From Callipepla californica brunnescens (lineage: Eukaryota; Chordata; Aves; Galliformes; Odontophoridae), in contig JALIRH010000023.1 of assembly GCA_023055505.1 (NCBI GenBank), positions 4,656,423 through 4,720,422 on the forward strand: a stretch of 64,000 bases of DNA. The letters run 5' to 3'. This document shows positions 37,197-48,580 of the stretch, in pieces (the stretch's first letter is position 1; each line of letters begins with the position of its first letter). A program made the translations under genes and the position numbers. Under the pieces are notes generated by a model. That model made no database searches. It saw nothing but the letters and a program-made list of their open reading frames with translations, and had not been told where the DNA came from.

Positions 37197-37580
37197 TAGA
37201 ATCATAAAATCATGGAACTGCAGAATCGTAGAATGGCTTGGTTTGGAATGGACCCTAAAGATCATATAGTTTCAGCCCCTCTACCATGGACAGGGCTGTC
37301 ATGAATCAGATCAGGCTGCCCAATACCCCATGTAACCTAGCTTTGAATACCCCCAAAGATGGGGCATCCTCAGCTTCTCTGGGTAGCCTGTGCCAGTGTC
37401 TCACCAGCCTCTGAGTAAAGAATTTCCTGGTAATATCTAATCTAAATTTCCCCTCTTTTATTTTAAAATCATTCCCACTTTTCCAATTGCTATCAGAACC
37501 TGTAAAAAGTCAGTCTCCCTTCTGTTTAAAAGCTCCCCTTAAACAAACGTTTTCCCAGGCTTGAGAAACAAAACACTCTC
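37197..37580 (-). mobile_element. CR1 LINE 3' fragment
   Basis: A 5'-truncated CR1 of about 380 bp on the minus strand. It has the ATAGAATCATAAAATCATGG tail at 37197, the GACCCTAAAGATCATATAG stretch, GGCTGCCCAATACCCCATG, GATGGGGCATCCTCAGCTTC and CCTGTGCCAGTGTCTCACC. Similarity fades after about 37575. No frame survives. Confidence 0.88.
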
Positions 37581-38428
37581 CTGCTTTTACCCATACTGAA
37601 TGCTTATGAAAGGGACCATTTTTGTGTGATCACTTCAGTCTTGCCAATTTGACCGTGTATGCAAAGTCCCTTACACACCATCTGGCTTCCTGTTATCTCC
37701 CATATCCAACTTAAGCTGCCTGTCTTAACTTTCAAAGGCTTTCCTGACCTATTCTAACTATACATCAATTCATTGTCAAAATATTGACTCTGGATTCCAC
37801 CCTGGTAGGGATGCTAGCTTCCATTTACCATGTCTACTTGCCTAAGAATTCTCCATGATTAGGAAAAGCTGTCTGTAAGTATTGGCTTTACTTTGTTCTC
37901 CTCCTTTAATGCCCGTCTTTATAATACATTCTTCAGTGACTTCCTTCCCAAAAGTGGCTGAAGCACAGAACACACTATTTATAACATATCATTTGCTTAA
38001 ACATGAAAAACCTTGAAATAGATATGTACACAGTAAAACATAATGCTTCTTACCTAAGGAGCTTTAAGTGTTCTTGCTGCATTAATCACAGTATCTCATA
38101 TCCAAAGTAATGGAGTAAGTATTTCAGTTCTCTGACAGTCCGCAGGCAACACTGGCAGTTTTGGTGGGTCAGTTTAGAAATCCCAGAACTTGATGTTGCA
38201 TTACTCCTGTTCCTCCTTATACGAGATGCCCATTCTGAGGTGTGCCACGACTGTGGATATGTTCCAGGGTACAATCAGAAGCAGATGAATGCCTTGGGAC
38301 AAGAGTATAATCCACTCTGGCTGCCCAGCTGTTTGCAAGACTCTGTTCAAGAAGGCAGCAGGACTGTCATGGGAGCTTAGCACTCAAGGCTCCCTCTCCA
38401 AGAAATCTACTTAGGTCAAAGGATCAAC
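37581..38428. other. Unique stretch with an 89-codon stop-free frame
   Basis: Not recognised as a repeat. Plus-strand positions 38111-38380 form a stop-to-stop frame of 89 codons ending in TAG. It has no ATG until codon 60 and includes the pair CHDCGYVPGY. Two minus-strand frames overlap it (38086-38274 and 38201-38383). I cannot identify it. It may be chance, a decayed retroposed exon or part of an unknown repeat. Confidence 0.3.
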
Positions 38429-38480
38429 CATAGAATCACAGAGTGGTTTCAAAGGGGCAGTAACAATCATTTGAGGTTTA
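38429..38480 (-). mobile_element. Short CR1 3'-tail remnant
   Basis: CATAGAATCACAGAGTGG, then a diverged AAAGGGGCAG...ATCATTTGAGG, resembles the minus-strand CR1 3' end. It sits head-on against the plus-strand fragment that starts at about 38490. Confidence 0.5.
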
Positions 38481-38489
38481 ACAGGAGAT

Positions 38490-38765
38490 AGTATAGTCTT
38501 GCACCTGAGGAGGAATAATCACATACATCAGTATAGGTTGGGGGGTGACCTGCTGAAGAGCTCTCCATGAGGAGTCATGGACTACATGTTGGTCATGGGC
38601 CAGCAGTGCGCCCTTGTGGCCAAGGCCAATGGTATCATAGGGGTGCATTGAAAGGAGTGTGGCCAGCAGGTCAAGAGAGGTGATCCTCCCCCTCTATTCT
38701 GCCCTGGTGAGGCCACATTTAGACTACTGTGTCCAGTTCTGGGATCCTCAGTTAAAACAAGACAG
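38490..38765 (+). mobile_element. CR1 LINE internal fragment, 3'-truncated
   Basis: This is about 275 bp from the part of CR1 just after RT, in plus orientation: TTGCACCTGAGGAGGAATAA, TAGGTTGGGGGGTGACCTGC, GGCCAGCAGTGCGCCCTTG and CCTCTATTCTGCCCTGGTG. It closely resembles the copy at 24236-25548, so the two belong to one subfamily. It stops at GGATCCTCAGTTAAAACAAG without reaching the 3' UTR, which means the 3' end was lost after insertion. A frame at 38659-38865 begins inside it ([20 protein letters not shown]). Confidence 0.85.
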
Positions 38766-39240
38766 CAGAATAAATTTAAGAAGGGATTTGTCTACACATT
38801 GTTTATTTAAACCTGCATTCATTTTTTTACAGGATCCTAACAAAACAAGCTATGGGTTGGATTAATGAAATAATTAATGAAATAAATAAATAACTTTCTA
38901 GCCAGTAAAAACTGATACAGCTGGGTAACTTAAGAGAAAGAGAAAGGCAATCAGCTTGCATGTTTTTGGGGTAACCCATTTCACCTCATTTGAGGTTTTC
39001 TGTCTCCAGAATTCTATGTCTTCAAGTATGTCTGTTGCCAGAGGAAGGTTGCAAGGCATGAAAAACAATGAAGTATTGCAGTGTGTATTTCAAACCCTCT
39101 AGGAATATTCATTACCTCATATTTGGAAAAATGCTGAAGTAAGATTTAGGAAGTGATCAGCAGGTTATATGTAGGTTGTGAGTTAAAAGATATGGAGAAA
39201 GAGGAATACAATGCTTTGTTTTAATCTGAATTCAAGCATC
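38766..39240. other. Unique spacer between CR1 copies
   Basis: No recognisable content. Confidence 0.5.
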
Positions 39241-39248
39241 AGTTAAAC

Positions 39249-39872
39249 ATGAGCCAGTTTTGTGGTCAGGTAGTCAAGAATGTCAGTGGCATCCTGGCTG
39301 GTATCAGAAATAGCATTGCCAGCAGGAGTAGTGAGGTGACTGCCCCCTTGTACTCACATCTGGTGAGGCTGAACCTTGAGTACAGTGTTCAGTTTTGGGC
39401 CCCTCACTACAAGACAGGAGTGTGTCCAGAGAAGAGCAACGAAACTGATGAGGGATCTGGAGCACAAGTCCTTTAAGGAGTGGTTGATGGACCTGAGATT
39501 GTTTAGTCTGCAGAAAAGCAGGCTCTGGGAAGACTTTATAGATCTCTACATCTACCTGAAAGGAAATTATGGCAAGGCGGAGGTTAGACTTTTCTTCTGT
39601 GTAACTAGTGGCAGGGCAAAAGGGAATGGCCTTAAGTAGCACCTAATGAGGTTCAGGTTGGCTATTAGGAAAAATTTATCCTCTGAAAGAGTGATCAGGT
39701 GCTGGAACAGGATACCCAAGGAGGTGTTTGAGTCATTGTCCCTGGAGGTGTTCAACAAACTTTTAAATGTTGTACTAAGAGACGTGGTTTAATGGGGAAA
39801 TACTGGTGGCAGGTGGATAGTTGGACAGGGTGATCTTGGAAATTTTTTCCAGTCAGATTCTATGACATGCAT
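39249..39872 (+). mobile_element. CR1 LINE 3' fragment
   Basis: This is a 5'-truncated CR1 of about 620 bp in plus orientation, covering the C-terminal coding part and the 3' UTR. Landmarks are GCATCCTGGCTGGTATCAG, TGTTCAGTTTTGGGCCCCTC, GAGCACAAGTCC, CTGTCCCTGGAGGTGTTC-like sequence near 39740 and GTGATCTTGGAAA. It ends with one degraded terminal repeat (GATTCTATGACATG). Two offset frames (39249-39476 and 39376-39639) keep parts of the C-terminal domain, so it is frameshifted. It is of the same general type as the intact copy at 27886. Confidence 0.9.
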
Positions 39873-41227
39873 GGAATACATGCTACACTCTGCATGTAGG
39901 CATATTTAAGATGCTTATAACTCAAATTCTGCATAGTTTGCATGATACAAATTTATCTGGAATATATGGCTAGCCTATTTGAGAAATAAAGAACAAATCC
40001 ATGCATACAATTATATTTCTTACCTTAGTGAAACTTTTCAAAATTCAAATCAAATTTATTTTGAATTTCTTTGCATTACAACTGTGTGTTTATTATGATT
40101 ATTTTTTTTATTTTTAGTCTCTAGAACCTGAAAATAAGCACAGATTTAGCAAACCTGGAATGATCAGTGGAGTCTAAAGCAAACACTTTTCATGATCAAT
40201 TCAGATGTGGTTAAGCATATATTTATCAGTACAAAGAAGCATTCTTTTGGGAAAAGGAAAAAAACCTAAGGTCCTTGTAGATACAGCTTAAAGAAATTGC
40301 AATCTCAGAATTCTGGTAGTTAGAAATGAGCATAAAATGTCCTACCCTGATTGGACATATTTATGTATCCCTAGGAAGTGATCTGCATCTATTTCGCATT
40401 AAGAGTTCTTAACAATTTGAGATTCATCTTCTCATTAATGACACCAGCATGATGAAGTCTTTGAAATACCAGGATAATTCAGCAGTGTTTACAGAGGATG
40501 GCTTTCTCTTTGAAGATCTGACATATTATTAGTAGGTTAGTATTGAGTTCTGTTGAAACTTCAGTGAAGATATTTTGGTCCTAAATTTAAATTAAAGTCC
40601 TTTGATAGTAAATCTGATCTGATCTTCTTGGATCAGTTGCTTTAAATTGGTTTACTGTAGTGAGCAAGTGATTGTAATACAACATATCAGAATTGATTTG
40701 CTCTACAAGAGTTTATCTCGCTTTAATTAGATGAAGAGGAATATATTATCACTTCAGACTTTTACTAGTTTTGATATATAATGGTTCTTGATCTATAATG
40801 ATGTTTTATGCAAAACTGCATCTGCTGCTTTACTGAAATGAATTGCTATTACCTACTACATTATGACACATGGCACATAGATTGTGGTTCTATGTGATTC
40901 TAAAAAAAAATTTGTAATAAAAAAAATCCTATCTACACTTTATATTTACATTGGCTAGATACAAATTATTCCTGCACACCTGCTGTATGCATAATTTCAG
41001 GAGCTCTGAAGATCACAATAATGAAAGATGTAATAAATAGTCCTTAAGTAACTTTGTTCACTGAATAGTTTGTTTGGAATAAACATCTTACTTAATTTCT
41101 TTTTCTCTCCCTTTTTTTTTTTTTTTTTCCTCTCTTCTTTCCTGGTTATTATCACCAGAATATGGACAACAAAGAAAAGAAAACTTCAAATGACACCTAA
41201 AAGGTTAGATTTTTAATGAAAATTTCT
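39873..41227. other. Unique AT-rich stretch, no gene seen
   Basis: No recognisable gene or transposon. It contains a T run at about 41112-41128. Confidence 0.5.
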
Positions 41228-41552
41228 CAAGTTGAAGGAGGGAAGGTTTAGATTGGATGTCAGGGGAAAGTTCTTCATGCAGAGAGTTGTGAGGTATTGG
41301 AACAGACTACGCAGAGAGGTACGGATGCTCTGTCCCTGGAGGTGTTCAAGACCAAATGGATGGGGCCCTGGGCAACCTGGTATAGTACCAGATCTGAAGG
41401 TTGATGGCCCTGTCTCTGGCAGGAGGGTTGGAACTTCATGATCTTTGGGGTCCTTTTCAACCCAAGCCATTCTATGGTTCTATGATTCTATGATTCTCTG
41501 TTTCTCTGGTCCTATGATTCTCTGATTCTATGATTCTATGATTCTATGATAT
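41228..41552 (+). mobile_element. CR1 LINE 3' end with long terminal repeat
   Basis: This is a 5'-truncated CR1 of about 325 bp in plus orientation. It covers the last coding part (frame 41232-41441 shows GRFRLDVRGKFFMQRVVRYW), the 3' UTR (GGTTGGAACTTCATGATC, GTCCTTTTCAACCCAAGCC) and an unusually long terminal array of the 8-bp unit ATTCTATG and variants (41469-41550, about ten units). It directly abuts a CR1 of opposite orientation. Confidence 0.93.
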
Positions 41553-41574
41553 CAGTGTCTCTTCTCTTGTCTAC

Positions 41575-43170
41575 TGACACAGTTGCCACCATCACAGAAG
41601 ACCGCAGGGTTGGTCAGGCTGGACTTGCCCTTGGTGAAGCCATGCAGGTTGTTCTGTATCACCTCCCCTCCCTCTCTTCCATGTGTCTTAGCATAACTTC
41701 CAGGAGAATCTGTTCCATGTACTTTCCCAGCAGAGAGGTGAGGCTGATAAGTCAGTAGTTCTCTGGCTCATTCTTTCTACCCTTCTTAAAAAATAGGTGT
41801 AGGATTTACCTTCTTTTCCAGTCATCAGAGACTCAAGAAGACCACCATGAGTTTTCATATAACACTGAATTTTCTTGTCAGCTACACCAGTCAGTTCTCT
41901 CAGGGCTCTGGGTTCCCCCTCATCATTATGGATGTTCAGGTCCCTCAGAAGCCAATCTTTGCTTAGGGACATTGCTCTCCCAGTCCCTCCTTTCCAATCC
42001 ACCCACCCAAAGTGTGTGTGTAGAGCAGCTGCCAGTGAAGACTGAGGCAAAAACCTTTTTGAATACCTCAGCCCACTCTTTTGTTGTTATATGTATTGCT
42101 TAATTGGAAAGATTCACCCTCTTGGACTTAATTTTTCTGCTCGATGTACCTGTAGAAGCCCTTCTTTGCATTCCTTGCCAAGTCTAGTTCCAGTTGGCCC
42201 TTTGCTTTCCTAAAACTGCTTGTACGCAAATTAGCAGTGTACCTATACTCTTACCAGTGTAACTGATGCTTCTTTTATTGCCTTGTATTTCTTTTTGCTC
42301 TCGAGTTTTACCAGCAGATGCTGGTTCATCCATGCTGGTCTCCTGCCTTCATTTTCCAGATACGTGGGGATGGAGAACTCTTTTGCACTAAGAAAAACTT
42401 CTTTAAAGATATGCCAGCTCTATTCCACTCTCTTGTCCTTAAGGATAGTTCCCCAGGGGATTTTGTTGACTGACTCTCCGAAGAGCTAGACGTTGCCATT
42501 CCTAAAATTAAGCTTTCTGATTTTATTCTTTTCCTGTTTGATACCCCCTCAGGAGTGTGAACTCCATTTAATGGGCACTGCAGCCCAGGCAGCCTCCAAT
42601 CTCAATGACATTAATCAATTCACTTCTGTTGGTTTCACCCCTTTGAGAGAGGAGAAATCCACCAGGTGACTGCAAGACTGGTGCTGTGTAGGTAATCCCT
42701 TTGTCAAAAAACCCAAAACTATGGTGGTGGCACCAGTCATGAGACCACATTAATAGACTGAATACTTCTGTTTCTTTCAATGTCTGTACCCACTACAGGA
42801 AGCAGGGTCTGGACGTTAACTGTGTCCTTGATTCCTTCAAGATCCTAAATCTCTGAAGTCCCTTTTGATAGCCCTTGATAATTGTTTCATCACTTCCTAC
42901 ATGGAAAAGTAATAATCTGTTGGCTGTACCTGGCTATGTAGTTTCTTGGTGATGCCTCTCACCCCAGATCCAGGGAGACAGCAGACTTCTCTAAGAAGGT
43001 TTGTGCAGCATACCGGGAATGCAGTTTGCTGCAGGGAGGAATCATCTACAAATAATAGCTGTTTTATCTTCTTTTTTGATATAGTCTTGGTACTCAGGGA
43101 AGGCTTTTCTGGTTTTGGTTTTGTTGGTTCTTTTTCCTATTCTTCCTTCTCCTGCTCAATGCAGCACTAA
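41575..43170 (-). mobile_element. CR1 LINE 5'/middle part, 3'-truncated
   Basis: This is about 1.5 kb from the endonuclease-to-RT part of CR1, on the minus strand. On the plus strand it starts in the RT N-terminal block (GGTTGGTCAGGCTGGACTTG) and proceeds upstream in element order: GAGGTGAGGCTGATAAGTC, GCCAGTGAAGACTGAGGCAA, GTTCATCCATGCTGGTCTCC, GTGTGAACTCCATTTAATGG (endonuclease part), and near 42900-43050 GGAGACAGCAGACTTC. The RT core, C-terminal part and 3' UTR expected before 41575 are absent. The upper boundary is uncertain. Frames are broken throughout. Confidence 0.75.
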
Positions 43171-46100
43171 ACTTCCCCCCTTCTTTTCCTGACCAGTGTG
43201 TTTGAATTCAAATTTTATGTGATTGTAGGATAGCATTCCGAGATTGAACAAAAAGTCCAAATCATTCATATTATTGTATTTTTCTGGACAGACAGACATG
43301 AAACTTAGAAATAGGTAATATATTCATGGCAATGCATTTGACAGCATATTTGAAGTTAGATCCTGGCATTCTAAACATACCTTTTTTTTTTAGAGTGTAA
43401 AAATATTTTTGTTATGATGAAAGGAACTTTTTTAAGCCAGCAGCTTATGGCAGCATCATGGCCAGTAGAGGTGTGTTGTGCTTGTAAGAAATATTACTTT
43501 CCATCGCATGTAGTGGCACGCTTCTTTCTTTAAAAATCAACTACTCATTCTAAGTAATGGCATTGTCATCTTTTGAGGAAAATCCAGTGCTCTTGTGTCT
43601 GCAAATGACATTCCTGAAACCGAATCTAGTTCATCCCATTTGTTTGCCCATCTTATTCTTTTCCTGTGTCCAGCTGCCTACTACTGACCATTTCCTTTCC
43701 TATGAAGACTCTGTTACTTTTGTTGGTTATAGTGGTAGTCCCGGAATCATGATTTATCTTTCCTCCACTTTCATGGATTTCCTGTAAGAAGATAGCTGTA
43801 GGTCTTTTGATTTGCATAAAGCTGAAAGCTGCTCCATACCCACCTCTTGCCAGTTGATTAATGTAGTAGAATTTGACACTAAGATGAATGCTTCAATTTG
43901 GAGATATAGAGCTGCTTTTGAAATGATAGTGTTTTACAAACCAATGTTAAAGCAAAATCCAATGAAAAACTTTTAAAAAGACCGTTTTCATACATTTTTT
44001 ATAAAAAATTTTAGCACATGTCCGAACATATAGTTATGTTGCAGGTGTTATGAAATTGAGAAAGGCTGTTGGATAAATGATTTATAAATTCATGATCACT
44101 GCTTGAGAAGAATGACACTGAAGCACATGGCAGACAGCAACAGTGCCCTAGTAGGTGTTTTATTGTGATTTCTCTGAAACACAAACAGTAGTGTATTTAT
44201 ACAATAGACATGGCTGCTTATAGAGTTTGTGTAACATTGAATTTATAGTGCTTTAACTTTCACAGCATTAGTGTGAAGATAGTGTGAAACACATACAGCA
44301 TATTAAAAAGGATTAGGAAAGAGTATAAAGGATATATACAAGTCCTAAAGATAGCCTGTAAGAACTTACAAAGGTTTGGCATAGATTGATTACCTCTTAT
44401 GTTAAGAAATGGTGGTTTACCATATGGTTGCTTCCTTAAAGATGTAGAAGCTCTGTATTTAATGTAAGACAGAATAATGCAGTTTGCTTTTTCACTCAGG
44501 AGATGCTTAACAGACTCTCTGAAGCCCACACTTCTCTCATTATGCTCTCTGGTATATCACTAGGAAAACATCCAGTATCAGTCTAGATTATTTTCACGTT
44601 AAATGAATGAGGAAAACAAGCAGTTGGTAAAAACACACACTAGAAGGAAATATCAGTAATTGACTTCAAATATTCTCCATCTTGATATTTCTTACAGTCT
44701 TGATGCTTGTATTTTCTACTTATCTAAAGATGTGACAGAGAAAAAAATGAGGATCTTTTTTGTCATTGTTTTGTTTGTTTATTTGGGCAAGATATTTCCA
44801 CTGCTATTTAGGGAACTGCCTCCTTCCCAAGAATTGCTTACCTTCCTTTCCTTTCCTCTTTAACAAAACTGGCATTTATCAGTTTTAAGAAATGGTGAAG
44901 AGTTACGTTGCACACTGGTTGTTCACAATACTGGACAATAATAAAGATCTAAACTGTGTCTATGAAGATATTCAGATTGCATGCTCACAGATCTGCAGAG
45001 CATCAGCCAGGCCTAGGTGTCATTACGAGTAGACTATGAATAATCTATGGCTAGAGGGCCTGCTAAGACAATAGCCTCTGGAGGTAATTCTGGTATTGAG
45101 ATAGTGGTGAATTATGTGATTTTATTTATAGTGCTCCACAAATTCAAAAGCTGACATTATAGAAAAAGTGCAAGCTGAAATATATATATTCTTTTTTCTT
45201 GCCTTCTCTTTTTACATTTTTCATTGAAAGTCTAATGCTTTCGCTATTTTGAAAGATTATTTTTGGTTTAGTTCCATTTATCTCAACAACTTAATCTATA
45301 AGGTAATGAGCCACTGCTAAGTAAACAGTAATTACACATGAATAGGATTTTTTTTTCCAGATATGTGTATTTTCTACAACAGTCATTTCCACTGTACTTA
45401 CTGTTTGCAGGTAGGAAAGAATACTGATATTTTCCTCCAGGTTCATTCTGAATTATGAAATACTTTTCCCATTTATTGCAGTGTTATGTCTTACAGCTAT
45501 TTCTCATTGTTTTCTCATTATTCTTCTCAAGAGAGTTATTAATATTTTGTTCATTTTCTTTTTTGGACATTTCTTCCATCATCAGCCTCACCAGCAATAT
45601 TATTCTGTACTCTTGCTTTGTCTGTGCTCTTATGATTATATTTGGTTGCAAATATAGACTTCTGATAGTACAAATCTATTCATATAACCTATTTCCTTTT
45701 TTCAGTCTTGTTTGACCTAACTCTTAATCACATTCTGTATACACGTATGGCTAGTTCGTGCCTGACATTATGTTCATAGTCTTTTACGTATACTCCTGTG
45801 AGGTAATCTTTTTTTTTTACGCCAGAAAATTTAGATTGGCACTAAACAGAAATACTATTAAAATGTTCAACCACTTCAACAGTTAGTCAAGCTATTTGCA
45901 TACACTAACTCTTTCTTTGCAGTCTTTTGATTTACCAGCTGCTGTGATAGTTACCGTGTAATTGTCTTCAGAACAAAGTAACTACATGTGTTTAAACCTG
46001 GCTCCAAAAAAGCTGTCTTTCCTGTGCTGAAGAAAAAGCTAGTTTTTCTGCATTGCTCACTGCAGTTTAGGACTCCTCACCTTCACACTGAAGCACAGTA

Positions 46101-46399
46101 ACATGGAGATGGCTGCTAAGCATCTGCCAAATAAGTCTTGGTTTAAAACCACTCAAGTGAGGAACTTCCTGACCTGCCTGGTCTTCCTGTAGAGGGACCT
46201 GAATTAAAATGGTGCATAACTGTTAAGTATGATTATTTTCCACGCTGGAGCTTATATGTGATCATTTATTGTATGTACTTAAAAAAGTAATAATTTGAGG
46301 GATGTTTGTGAAAATTTGCTTCCATGAACAAATGAAAAAGTTAATTTTCTGCTATTAACAACATACTTTTCACACTTCAGTACCGTCCAAGTACCATAC
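43171..46399. other. Unique AT-rich stretch, no gene seen
   Basis: No recognisable gene or transposon. Frames of 60-90 codons occur on both strands, as expected by chance. The leucine- and phenylalanine-rich ones (for example 45455-45715) merely reflect T-rich DNA. Confidence 0.5.
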
Positions 46400-47513
46400 C
46401 AACAATGATGAACATTTGTTCATCAAGGCAAAATCTTGCTTGACCAATCGTGCAGCCGCCTATGATGTAATCACTGGATGAATAGATGAGGGGAGAGCAG
46501 CAGATGTTGTCTACCTTGTCAAGGTTTTTGACACTGTCTTTCATAGTATCCTTGTAGGTAAACTTTGGAACTACGGAATCAGTGTGTGGACAGTGAAGTG
46601 GATTGAGAACTGCCTAGAGTAGAGCTGGCAGAGCACAGAGGGTGATGGTAGGCAGCACAGAGTGTAGTTGGAAGCCTGTAGCTAGTGATGTTCTGCAGTG
46701 GTATGTGCTGGGTCCAGTCTTCTTTAACACCTTCATCAGTGACCTGGACTAAGAAATTTAGCACACCTTCAGCAAGTTTGCTGAAGATACAGAGCTAGGA
46801 GGAGAGACTGACTCCTGACTTGACAAGACCTGGTCAGGCTGGAGCAAGATGTAAAAGGAATCGTATGAGGTTCAAAAAGGGCAAGTGTAGAGGAAGAAGG
46901 AATAACCTCCTTCATTAATACAGGCTAGGAGCTGTTTTTCTGGAAAGGGTCTCTGCAGAGAAGGATCTGGGTGTCCTGGTTTACGAGAGGTTGGCCATGA
47001 CACGCCAGTGTGTCCCTGTCAAGAAGGGACAGTCAAGAAGGCCTACAGTATCCTCAGGTACACTAAAAAAAGCATGGCCAGCAGGTCATGTCAGAGACCA
47101 CATTTGGAGCATAGCATTCAGCTCTGAGCTTCCCACTTCAAGAAATACTGGAGAGAGTCCAGTGGGGGACCACAAAAGTTGGTGAGGGTCCTGAGAACCC
47201 TGGGGCTGTTTAGCCTGGAGAAGGAAAAGATTGAGAGGAGATCTTATCAATACTTATTTAAGCAGTGGACGTCCAGTGACAGAAAAATAGTCAACAGGCA
47301 TAATCTGGAACACAGGAAGGTCCATCTTGAAGTTCTGGAAGTTCTATGAGGAAAAACTTTGAAGCTGACAGAGCACTGGAACAAGATGCTCAGAAAGGTT
47401 GTGGAGTCTTCTCTGGAGATATCCTAAACCTGTCTTGATGCTTTCTCATGTAATATACTGTAGAAACCTAGATTACCTCCAGAGGTCTTCCTGTGTTTCT
47501 GTGATTCTGTGAA
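46400..47513 (+). mobile_element. Old CR1 LINE, 1.1 kb
   Basis: This is a diverged, 5'-truncated CR1 copy in plus orientation. It runs from RT (CATCAAGGCAAAATCTTGC, TCTTTAACACCTTCATCAGTG, CTTCAGCAAGTTTGCTGA) through the C-terminal part (GAAGGATCTGGGTGTCCTGG, GGGGCTGTTTAGCCTGGAG) to the 3' UTR and a short terminal repeat (TTTCTGTGATTCTGTG near 47497). Many indels and stops mark it as older than the copies at 27886 and 41228. Confidence 0.87.
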
Positions 47514-48418
47514 AATAACTGATACGGAAAATGAAAAGTAAGAAATAGCTTTACATTTCTTTTATGTATGTATTTATGTATTCTTTTATGTATTCATCCC
47601 CTGGGATGCCAGACTTACACTCTCTTAAGGATGGAGCTGGCAATTGTGAGTAACTTAGATTTACTTGATTTTTTTTTCCAGTTATATCTCCCTTTTCCTA
47701 CAGTCCTGGGGAGATGGGCTGGAGATGATTTCCCAGTTCTGTGCTATGCTGCTTTCACATGAGCACTCAAAATTTTTCTCCTGATCCACATTAATAGACA
47801 GAATGCAGAATATAAGTGTCTGCCTTTATATACAAATACGATTAACTTAGCAGCAATAAATGTTTGTCAATGTAACACTCAGGCAGAAAGCAGTGTCATT
47901 GGTCCTCCAGATTTCTTAAACTTTATTTAGGCTATACTTTCTTGGCTGTATGAATTGCAGCAATTAAAGAAAAAAAAAAAAAGGGCATCTGTTAAATCAC
48001 TTTTAAGTGTGTTCATTTTTTTTTGTACCTTTTCCAACAATATTCATACAGTGAGGAAGGAAATAGTAAAACAAAGCTGGATACAGTGGTAGGTTTATTA
48101 TAGATATATTTTAATGCCTTCTTTGTTTTTTGTTTCTGGATATTAGTATTTCCAGAACTGTTTGCAGCCAGATAATGGTAATAACAAATCTGCTTTAATA
48201 GATACTCCTTTTACTTTGTCCTGAAAAATGATATTTTCACGTCACTTAAAGTCAGTGCCTGCCAATACAGGCATACTCTTGAGAAAGGATAAGATAAATG
48301 TTTTTCTTTGCTTTCACTATTAACTTTAAAATTTTTTTGAACTACCATAAGCAATGCATTTTTTTGCATTCTTTGTTGTCATGCTATTAATGATTCATTA
48401 GGTTAACTTTGTAAACTC

Positions 48419-48537
48419 TTTTATTTATTTTTATTTTTATTTTTATTTTTATTTTTATTTTTATTTTTATTTTTATTTTTATTTTTATTTTTATTTTTAT
48501 TTTTATTTTTATTTATTTTTATTTTTATTTTTATTTA

Positions 48538-48568
<31 letters not shown>

Positions 48569-48580
48569 TCTTTATTTTTT
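48419..48580. repeat. (TTTTTA)n hexanucleotide array
   Basis: About 160 bp of TTTTTA units with occasional shortened TTTA and TTTTA units (near 48511 and 48534). It is a large, imperfect microsatellite, likely polymorphic in length. No retroelement body adjoins it. Confidence 0.95.
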
